From Pseudomonas sp. AB6 (GTDB lineage Bacteria; Pseudomonadota; Gammaproteobacteria; Pseudomonadales; Pseudomonadaceae), in the NCBI RefSeq assembly GCF_034314105.1, contig NZ_JAVIWJ010000001.1, positions 126,501 to 190,500 on the forward strand: a stretch of DNA of 64,000 bases, given 5' to 3'. Numbering within the stretch: position 1 is the first letter of the stretch; each line of letters starts with the position of its first letter. Positions 45,752 to 53,500 of the stretch are shown piece after piece. Both the position numbers and the translations under genes were made by a program. The notes beneath the pieces were generated by a model, which saw only the letters and a program-made list of their open reading frames with translations, was not told the origin of the DNA and ran no database searches.

Positions 45752-45940
45752 TCATAAGTCGAAATTACCGTTTTTCTTAAAGTGGTTAAAGGACCAGTAA
45801 AATCCAATTATATTAAGACATGAAAAAAATATAATTACGATGCAGCGCCAAAAAATAGGCTCTAGTGATATAAATTGCATAAGTAAGAAAAAGGTGACAG
45901 CCGTATAAAACCCAGCGGCAGCGGGGATCAACAATAACAT
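45752..45940 (-). CDS. small membrane protein, possible immunity protein
   Basis: A 62-residue protein with two hydrophobic helices separated by a short turn and a charged end (NHFKKNGNFDL). It is downstream of the intact DUF4225 gene, where an immunity gene is expected. No clear ribosome site precedes ATG 45940, and the same frame is open for 20 more codons through a run of ten A (KKKAAFNQKVFAFF), so the true start may be further upstream or lost. Its role is a guess from position. Confidence 0.5.
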   Translation of the reverse strand: MLLLIPAAAGFYTAVTFFLLMQFISLEPIFWRCIVIIFFSCLNIIGFYWSFNHFKKNGNFDL

Positions 45941-46120
45941 TTGAAAAAAAGCAAAAACCTTTTGGTTAAATGCAGCTTTTTTTTTTATTGCGACACTCTA
46001 CACTCAAATGTGGTTTTAGACTGTTAGGGCTGGCGACCTAAATGGCATCGCAAAACGAAAATATTTTCTGGGTAATTGGCGCCGACAGCCTACTGTCTAC
46101 TGTTAAGAAGGTCCGATCGG

Positions 46121-46825
46121 TCATTGGTCGTTCAATTGGTACAATTGTCGAATTGTCATGCTATCGCTAAGTATTTCTAAAGCCAATGAGGGCTTATTCA
46201 TTAGTCTATATGCCCTGAAGAGATCCGTAGGCATTGTACGAAATAGTTTCCATGTCTCGGGTTTCTGCACCTTTCGAATTAAACCCCATCCAGACAAGCT
46301 TAAATCGATGATGGCGTAGGCTTTATCTCCTGTGGCGTCTGTGCCAATCATGTTTTTTGCGATGTACCTATATACTTTTCTTACGGGGCCCTGCATGTTC
46401 GAATCTCCGGTCCATAAATTTACGCTGTTCTCTATAATGTTGTTGGTTCCGTGGGCTATGATTGTTGCACCAATGGGGCAAGTAATAACGCCAGTGCAGA
46501 TTGCGGCTCCCCCCACCATCTGAGATACCCCCGCGACTACGCCAACGCTCTTTTGTCCGATTTCTACCGATTTTATTGCAAGTGCTTTTAATTCTACTGT
46601 TAACTCCTTCAACCCCCTCTCAGGGCTCTTCTTCCCCTCCGCCACATCCCTGACAATCCCCCGCGCGTAGTAAGCAACTTTACGATTAAACTGAAGCCGC
46701 AGCATCCCATCCTGAATATGCTTGGCCGACACGGTGCACGCTTGGCTCGCCAATACACTTGCCGCGTTGGTCACTCGGAAGTAGTCATCGCTGCTAGGCT
46801 TTTGCTTGCCGTTTATTTGTTCCAT
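46121..46825 (-). CDS. DUF4225 protein, putative Hcp-linked type VI effector (copy B, intact)
   Basis: A 234-residue protein of the DUF4225 family, whose genes are commonly found next to hcp in Pseudomonas. A charged N-terminal half (LQFNRKVAYYARGIVRDVAEG) is followed by a Gly/Ala/Val-rich hydrophobic hairpin (about 95-135: VGVVAGVSQMVGG, ICTGVITCPIGATIIAHG), then SLSGWGLIRKVQKPETWKLFR. The hydrophobic hairpin recalls pore-forming toxins, which would fit the membrane-type candidate immunity genes. The start overlaps the hcp stop by 13 bases, suggesting coupled translation and secretion with Hcp. No catalytic motif is visible. Confidence 0.75.
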   Translation of the reverse strand: MEQINGKQKPSSDDYFRVTNAASVLASQACTVSAKHIQDGMLRLQFNRKVAYYARGIVRDVAEGKKSPERGLKELTVELKALAIKSVEIGQKSVGVVAGVSQMVGGAAICTGVITCPIGATIIAHGTNNIIENSVNLWTGDSNMQGPVRKVYRYIAKNMIGTDATGDKAYAIIDLSLSGWGLIRKVQKPETWKLFRTMPTDLFRAYRLMNKPSLALEILSDSMTIRQLYQLNDQ

Positions 46826-46930
46826 GCGGAGTCATCCCAAGAGCTCCATCCGCTGGTATTGGCGAGGTGATGCGTCCAGGTGATATCGCGATAGCGGATA
46901 GCAATGTGTTCCTGGGGTTCGGCGTCATTT
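46633..46930 (-). repeat. direct repeat of the hcp 3' end and DUF4225 5' end (copy B)
   Basis: Partner of the repeat at 45413-45710. Identity is highest across the hcp/DUF4225 junction and drops at both ends. Confidence 0.9.
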
Positions 46931-47307
46931 TCCGAAACAGCATGGGGCATTTCCATTTGCTGGTCGGCAATCAGGCAGTCTTTCAGCTTGATCGTGAAGA
47001 ATTTTTCTTGAGTTCCGAACTTCGAGACTCGGTAGAAGGTAATCTCGCAGTTGACCACTTCACGGTTGGACAGCGCTTGTGCCAGTAACGGGGTGGCCTT
47101 ATCGATGTTTTTAGTGATGAGTGCGGGTTGATGTGTGGCGTGGTTCGAGTTCTCAGCGTTGAACATTCGATGATCGAATGAGAGCACCATTATTTCATCC
47201 GTGTGTGCAGTCTGGCACTTGTTGCCAATTGATTCGTGGCTTGAGCAACCGGCTGAAATGAGCCCTTGCTGTTTACCGGTCATGGTCATGTATCCGTGAT
47301 AAGCCAT
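46813..47307 (-). CDS. hcp: Hcp family type VI secretion protein
   Basis: A 164-residue Hcp-family protein, the hexameric tube component of type VI secretion that also carries effectors. Family features are the MAYHGYMTMTGKQQGLISAGCS start, DEIMVLSFDH, ITKNIDKATPLLAQAL and the end YRDITWTHHLANTSGWSSWDD. AGGAGA precedes the ATG. No other T6SS structural gene is in the window, so it is an orphan hcp that must use a machine encoded elsewhere. It is followed by an overlapping DUF4225 effector gene. Confidence 0.92.
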   Translation of the reverse strand: MAYHGYMTMTGKQQGLISAGCSSHESIGNKCQTAHTDEIMVLSFDHRMFNAENSNHATHQPALITKNIDKATPLLAQALSNREVVNCEITFYRVSKFGTQEKFFTIKLKDCLIADQQMEMPHAVSENDAEPQEHIAIRYRDITWTHHLANTSGWSSWDDSAWNK

Positions 47308-47364
47308 AGAGAGAATCTCCTGTGAAAAATTCGGGCTATTGTATGGCGAAAATTTTTAGTGGAT

Positions 47365-47401
47365 GCGTAGGACCTTTCCGTAAATTCGCAGCATTCCCGC
47401 T
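47365..47401. repeat. dispersed GTAGGAC-TTTCC element
   Basis: GCGTAGGACCTTTCCGTAAATTCGC followed by GCATTCCCGCTAAC. It resembles elements at 13409 and 48209 and lies just upstream of hcp. Confidence 0.4.
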
Positions 47402-47558
47402 AACCGACATGTCTGCCCTTGATTGATTGATACAAAATGAAACGGAGAGGTGGCCGCCCCTTATGAGTGGACATGTCAGCCCATTTCATCGCGTGAATGT
47501 GATCGACTTATTTTTTCATCGACAAATATGTTTCCACGGGTCTGATGCTTGCTGGTAT

Positions 47559-48041
47559 TTATAAGTCGATTGTCGGAGTGAAGGACTCTCTGGTGCTTCC
47601 TTCGTGATATATCTGGCTGAGACTGCGGTAGCTAATGCCAAAGTGTTCTATGATTTTTTCACCGTTTCCCGAGAACTCAGGTCGGCTTTCCATGTTATGC
47701 GAAGTGATGACGGCTCCCTCTAGAGTGAAGGTGAAGAATTTTTGTTGAGTGCCCGACGGCGACTCGCGGTAGAGGGTGATTTCGCATTCAATTATTTCTT
47801 CTTCTGCGAACGCTTGAGTCAGAAGGGGTGTGGATCGATCATCATCCTTGCTGAAAAAGAATGGATATTCGGATAGACCGTCTGAAGTCTCTTTTCTACT
47901 AAATTGGTGATTGAACGACAGCATCCTAATTTTATCAATGTGCTCAGGTTCACGTTTATCTTCTTTGGTTACCAAGATCGAGCCGCCAGAGATGAGCCCC
48001 AGTTTTCGCCCCATGATGGATATGTAAGAGTAAGGTGTCAT
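47559..48041 (-). CDS. divergent Hcp family protein
   Basis: A 160-residue relative of the neighbouring Hcp: YSYISIMGRKLGLISGGS, HIDKIRMLSFNHQF, STPLLTQAF, CEITLYRESPSGTQQKFFTFTLEGA and FGISYRSLSQIYHEGS match the Hcp pattern in order. It is strongly diverged and lacks the usual WTHHLA end, so it may be a specialised adaptor or effector carrier. The start is put at ATG 48041 (AAGGA 11 bases before); a TTG at 48068 in the same frame is less likely. Same strand as hcp and the DUF4225 genes, 250 bases upstream. Confidence 0.75.
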   Translation of the reverse strand: MTPYSYISIMGRKLGLISGGSILVTKEDKREPEHIDKIRMLSFNHQFSRKETSDGLSEYPFFFSKDDDRSTPLLTQAFAEEEIIECEITLYRESPSGTQQKFFTFTLEGAVITSHNMESRPEFSGNGEKIIEHFGISYRSLSQIYHEGSTRESFTPTIDL

Positions 48042-48068
48042 TGGTTGAGCATCCTTTTTAACTTCCAA

Positions 48069-48640
48069 TAATTATATTCATGTGTTTTACGAGAGGTAGG
48101 TCGAGCAATCGATGATTGCGCCTTAATTCAATAGCCGTGTTGCACTCAGCTTCTGCAAACGCCCCCTTTGAATTGCGGGACATTGTATTTCGAGGGTTTC
48201 TGCGAAGTATGTAGGACGTTTCCGAGATTTCGCTCAAGCGTAAAAAACGAGTGTCAAACAACGAATAACTTAGGGAGTCGCTAATATTAATTGTAGGAGC
48301 GCCCATCCCGCGATGGGCCCGGCGTCGCGCTCGACCGAGCGGTCCTGATAGTTTGACCCCGGTTCTAACGGGAAGAATCGAGTCGCGGTTTTTACAACTG
48401 CTTCGCAGCCGATGCTAGCAAGCCCACTCCTACAGTTTAAATTTATATATTCAATGAATTATGTATTTTTGATAAGGGTTGACGAAGGCTGAGATAGGCC
48501 CAGAGAACTTTCTCCAAAAAGTAGGCGCCTACAGATTCGGAGCCAAGTGTCGCGCCCTAAAACAGCGCCCAACCTTGTTTTCTCTCCCGTTCTCCAACAG
48601 GATGCTCGATCAGCCTCCGAATCCTGACCCAGAGAACAAC
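48069..48640. other. intergenic region between divergent hcp-like and MFS genes
   Basis: Contains a dispersed GTAGGACGTTTCC element (48209-48230) and a REP pair (48293-48437). An open minus-strand frame of 82 codons (48058-48306) overlaps both repeats and is not protein-like. The end of the AT-rich accessory locus is here. Confidence 0.5.
48293..48437. repeat. REP inverted pair
   Basis: TTGTAGGAGCGCCCATCCCGCGATGGGC at the left and GCTAGCAAGCCCACTCCTACAG at the right, with about 90 bases between them. It marks the border between the toxin locus and the next core gene. Confidence 0.75.
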
Positions 48641-49894
48641 ATGCCGACGCCCCACGAAATCAACGAGCTGCTGATCGATGCCGAGGCTGACGATCAGCAG
48701 GTCCAGCAACCGCACCCGGCATTAAAGCGCCCTTGGTTGCTGTTGCTCGGTTTGGTGTTGGTGGCGCTGAACCTGCGCCCGGCGTTGTCGAGTATGTCGC
48801 CGTTGCTGAGTGAGGTGTCCAATAGCCTTGGGTTGTCGGCGGCCAAGGCCGGTTTGCTGACGACCTTGCCGGTGTTGTGCCTCGGGCTGTTTGCGCCGCT
48901 GGCACCGGTGTTGGCACGGCGTTTTGGCAGTGAGCGGGTGGTGTTGGGAATTCTGCTGACGTTGGCGGGCGGGATTATCTTGCGCAGTTCGCTGGGTGAG
49001 TTCGGACTATTCGCCGGCAGCCTTTTAGCGGGCGCAAGTATCGGCATCATCGGCGTTTTGCTGCCGGGCATCGTCAAGCGTGACTTCGCTAAGCAGGCAG
49101 GCGCCATGACCGGTGTTTACACCATGGCGCTGAGCTTGGGTGCCGCTATTGCAGCCGGTGCGACAGTGCCGCTGAGTCATTATTTCGGCGGCAGTTGGTT
49201 CCTGGGCTTGGGCTTTTGGATGGTTCCAGCGCTGCTGGCGATGCTGTTCTGGCTGCCTCAGGCGCGTCACGGTCATGGCGCGCATTATGTGGCTTATCGA
49301 GTTCGTGGGTTGCTGCGCGATCCCCTGGCGTGGCAGGTCACTCTTTATATGGGCCTGCAATCGTCGCTGGCGTACATCGTGTTTGGCTGGTTGCCCTCGA
49401 TCCTGATCAGTCGCGGGTTGTCGCCCACCGAGGCGGGGTTAGTGATGTCAGGTTCGATCATTGTGCAACTGGTCAGCGCGCTCACCGCGCCGTGGCTGGC
49501 AACGCGCGGTAAGGATCAGCGTTTGGGTATCTTGATCGTGATGCTGTTGACCGTCGGGGGATTATTCGGTTGCCTGCTCGCGCCGTTAAATGGCTTGTGG
49601 GGCTGGGCGGTCGTGTTGGGATTGGGGCAGGGCGGTACCTTCAGTCTGGCGTTAACGCTGATCGTGTTGCGCTCGCGGGACGCACACATTGCGGCCAACC
49701 TGTCGAGCATGGCCCAAGGCTTTGGCTACACGCTGGCCTCGCTGGGTCCTTTGGCTGTGGGCATCGTCCACGATCAAACCGGAGGCTGGAAGGCGGTGGG
49801 ATGGATCTTTGCCGTTATCGGTTTGGCTGCCGTAATTTTTGGCTGGGGCGCGGGAAGGGCTGAATATGTACAGGTCAGCGCCGAAAAAGTCTGA
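48641..49894 (+). CDS. MFS transporter, CynX/NimT family
   Basis: A 417-residue major facilitator protein with twelve membrane segments after a hydrophilic N-terminus. The first helix has LGLVLVALNLRPALSSMSPLL, a signature of the CynX/NimT family (cyanate and 2-nitroimidazole transporters). The start is placed at ATG 48641 (AGAGA upstream), giving MPTPHEINELLIDAEADD; ATG 48602 is the alternative, and the longer frame to 48479 runs into non-coding DNA. The substrate is unknown. It stands alone. Confidence 0.88.
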   Translation: MPTPHEINELLIDAEADDQQVQQPHPALKRPWLLLLGLVLVALNLRPALSSMSPLLSEVSNSLGLSAAKAGLLTTLPVLCLGLFAPLAPVLARRFGSERVVLGILLTLAGGIILRSSLGEFGLFAGSLLAGASIGIIGVLLPGIVKRDFAKQAGAMTGVYTMALSLGAAIAAGATVPLSHYFGGSWFLGLGFWMVPALLAMLFWLPQARHGHGAHYVAYRVRGLLRDPLAWQVTLYMGLQSSLAYIVFGWLPSILISRGLSPTEAGLVMSGSIIVQLVSALTAPWLATRGKDQRLGILIVMLLTVGGLFGCLLAPLNGLWGWAVVLGLGQGGTFSLALTLIVLRSRDAHIAANLSSMAQGFGYTLASLGPLAVGIVHDQTGGWKAVGWIFAVIGLAAVIFGWGAGRAEYVQVSAEKV

Positions 49895-49987
49895 CAGGCG
49901 GTATTTATGAGGCGAATGCTGATAGTCAATTTACGCATTGCCGATTAATGTGCGGGGATCTTTCCGTTCGTCATGGAACCGACAAAA

Positions 49988-50458
49988 ATGAGCGACGCTA
50001 ACAGCGCAGTAATCATTGAGTTTTACCAAGCTTTTAACCGGCTCGATGCTGAGGCCATGAGCGCCTGTTACACCGAGGATGTCCTGTTTAGCGATCCTGT
50101 ATTTGGTGAGTTGCGGGGCCGGCAAGTCGGTGACATGTGGCGGATGCTGACCTCCCGCGCCAAAGACTTTTCACTTACGTTCGACCATGTTCGCGCCAAT
50201 GAGCTTACCGGCGGCGCGCACTGGGTTGCGACCTACCTGTTTAGCCAGACCGGTAATACGGTGGTCAACGATATTCAGGCCAGTTTCATCTTTCGCGATG
50301 GCAAGATCTGCGAACATCACGATCAGTTTGATCTGTGGCGCTGGTCGCGTCAGGCGTTAGGCACCAAGGGGCTGCTGCTGGGCTGGACGCCGCTGGTGAA
50401 AAACGCAATTCGGGCACAGGCCCAGAAGGGCTTGAAAGCATTTCAAGCCGGAGACTGA
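49988..50458 (+). CDS. NTF2-like/SnoaL family protein
   Basis: A 156-residue alpha+beta-barrel protein of the nuclear transport factor 2 superfamily: FYQAFNRLDAEAMSACYTEDVLFSDPVFGELRG, then WVATYLFSQTGNTVVNDIQASFIFRDGKICEHHDQFD. Such proteins are small isomerases, hydrolases or ligand-binding proteins; an Asp/His pair typical of SnoaL enzymes may be present in HHDQFD. The start at ATG 49988 gives MSDANSA; ATG 49973 is possible. It is alone between an MFS gene and the giant effector gene, so the pathway is unclear. Confidence 0.82.
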   Translation: MSDANSAVIIEFYQAFNRLDAEAMSACYTEDVLFSDPVFGELRGRQVGDMWRMLTSRAKDFSLTFDHVRANELTGGAHWVATYLFSQTGNTVVNDIQASFIFRDGKICEHHDQFDLWRWSRQALGTKGLLLGWTPLVKNAIRAQAQKGLKAFQAGD

Positions 50459-50550
50459 ACGTGCGCGCCGAGATAATATTTATGTAGGCATTTTTTTATG
50501 CTCGGCTAGATAACGTCAATGCCTTATTCCCGCGATAAGGCAATTGCACA

Positions 50551-53500
50551 ATGTCATCTATACCCCAATCTCCACCAATCGTATCTTTGCTTCCTACTTC
50601 GCTGCTTGAGCAGATGAGGGACCGATTCAAGCGCGATCCTGTACTTGATGTTATTCAGAAAAACCTGTCACCCGCCTTCATCCAATCCTCGCTGCAAGAT
50701 CGCCAAGACTACTGCGCAGCGTTGTTGGCCAGTCGACGGGCCAAGGAGGCACTGAAACTATTGTTCAAGCCGCTTAAAGGGCTCAGTGAGTTTTCTGAAC
50801 CCTTATTGTGTCAGGCCCTGGACGCTAAGTTTGGTGCGGGTCTTGATGCCAGAACAGACCGGCTGTTTTATGTCGTTCAGGAAAGAGCGACCCTGGCGGG
50901 TACCCAACTAACGCTGTTGGAGTCGGCGCTGCATAACTTTGAGCGCAAAGAAGCGGCGGCGGGGTTTCTCCGACCCAATGCAGCAATTCTCGACAGCACC
51001 GGAAATGTTCACCCGAAAAAAATCAAACCCCAAGCGTTTATAGACCTTTGCCGCCAATTGAACTTAGGGCGCAAGTACCAGGACCACCTGGAGAGTGTGC
51101 TCGAGCCGGACTCTGCCCCTGGCGATGCTCACGACGCCGGCCGCTTCAATGCACGAGGAACCTTCAAGGCCAATGACAAGGCCGACATGGAAGTTTATGC
51201 CCGCGAAGCCGCCATGAAAAAAACCATCAGTCAGGACGCGTGCTCGGCGATGGTCGCGTTGGCCCGTCGCAGGCCTGAGCCTCGCTTCAACGGTAAACCT
51301 CTGTTGTTGCAATGTCTGACACTGTTTGGCGTCGAGATCCCCCGAGTGTTGTTGATCAGTCCGCAACGTACATGGAGCACAACGCAAGTTCCTACGCTTT
51401 TGTACATCCCGCAAGACCCCGTTAGTCCGTTCACTGAATATGCATCGCTAAAAGACCTAGAAGATGGGCTTCGCTCGCGATTAATGGACAAGTCCTATCA
51501 ATCGTTCTTCGCCCAGCTTATCGGTGAGCGGCAAAGAGCTGCATTTTTTACCCGGCTAAACAAGCATCTTTTCCCGTTGGTTCCCAAAGATGGAAGCATA
51601 TTCACCTCGGGCCTTTGGCACCGTGTTGCCGACCACGAGGCAAATCTGGTGGTCGACACTGATGTTCTTAGCGAGGATCCGTTTAGCCGAATGTACCGCC
51701 AACATTTGTTTCTTCTGAAGGACAACGCTCGATTCCTGGCAGTGCCCACTGAGGAAGAAGACGCGAAAAGCCGTCAGGAGCGGCTGCAACTTTGGTTGAG
51801 CGCAGGTATGAACATTCTCAACCTCGCTTCGTTCGTTATCCCACCCTTGGGTGCGGTCATGATGATTTATGCGACGGTGGAGTTGATCGGGGAGGTCTAT
51901 CACGGTCTTCAGGATTTGAGCCACGACGACATGAAAGAAGGGCTTCTTCACTTAATGAGCGCCGCTGAACAGATTGCGTTTATGGCGCTATTAGCTGCGG
52001 GCCACCAATTGCCTGAACCGCCGCCGATCACCAGCAATAATTTTGTCGGGCGCGTCATCCCTATCAAGTTGAACAACGGACAAACACGGCTTTGGAAACC
52101 TGACTTAACCCCGTTTGAACTTCCAAGCGCGCTTCCCGAAGGCGCGAGCCCCGATATCAACGGCGTTATTGAGCACAGCGGTAAAAAGTACCTGAACCTT
52201 TCGGATAAGTACTATGAGATCCAGCATCATGCACCGTTGAATAAATGGGTCATCAAACATCCGAACAACAACCATATGTTCTCCCCGGCGCTTGAACACA
52301 ACGGTGTCGGAGCATTCCGGCATGAGGGCGAAATGCCCCAAGAGTGGGCGAAAAACAAGTTGTTCAAACGGCTTGGTCATTCAGTATCGGGTTTGAGTGA
52401 AACCGCTGCTGAAAAAATTCTGGCCATCGCTGATATTGACGAATCGATATTGCGCCAAGTGCATGTAGACAGCGTGCCGCCTCCGGGGCAATTGAGCGAT
52501 ACGATCAAGCGTTTTCAGCTGGACTCAATGCTAGGAACTTCTATTCGCGAGCCCGGTAGCACTCGTGCCGAACACTTCGAACGGTTGTACAACACAAGCG
52601 AAATGACGACGGATCCGCTTGTGACGTTGATCCAGAGAGACTTCCCTACCACTCCAATCGCAGTGGCGGAGGATCTATTGGTCACCCTCACGGCGGTCGA
52701 AAAACAACACATGCTGGAAACCGGCCGCATCCCTTTACGCGTTGGCGAAGCAGCGGTCTGGCAGCAGAGGGAAACGCGACTTAACCGCGCCCTTGAAGGA
52801 TTCTTTTTGCACTCGGTGAACAATGCCGACACTGAAACCTTGAGCTTGCGCCTACTTGAAAAATTACCGGGTTGGTCTGATCAGGTACGTATAGAGGTCC
52901 GCGAAGGCTCCTACTATGGCGGGTTGCTGGATTCCGTTGGCGAGCCCCGAGCCTCGGTCTACAAGATTCTGGTCAAATCGGAGGGTCGCTACCAAGCATT
53001 TGACGACGAAGGTAATGCCCTCAACGGCGTTCACTTCGAAGGCAATAACCTCTGTGATTCAATCTTGCATGCATTGCCCGATGGCCCTCGGCGGGCTATT
53101 GGTTTTCCCCATCCCTCACAAGGCTCGGCGCTAAACCAGGCACTTGCGGATCTGGCTATTGCCGATCGAGCACAGGCGTCACGCCTGCTGCGGCAACAAA
53201 ACATACGCCTGAAATTTAATTCACCAACGCACATCAAACAAGCTCGCTTAGGCTACCCCCTGAGTGGCAGGGGCGTGCTGCCGGGATATATTCTTGAAGA
53301 TCATTTGCTCGACAAAATTGGCCTGCTTGAATGGAATGACGTTTCTGCGTCGAACGTTTTGGGCGTCATGCGCGATGCCGGAATGACCAATGCCGATATC
53401 AACGCCCGGCTGGACGTATTGCTGGAGGAGGCGCACGCCCTGCGGGTGAGCTTTGACCAATGGACGAGCGCAACAAGCGCAATCGCGGGCATGAGCGAGG

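Noticed and set aside
48058..48306. 82-codon minus-strand frame upstream of the second Hcp-like gene
   Set aside because: Overlaps a dispersed repeat and a REP unit, and has no ribosome site.
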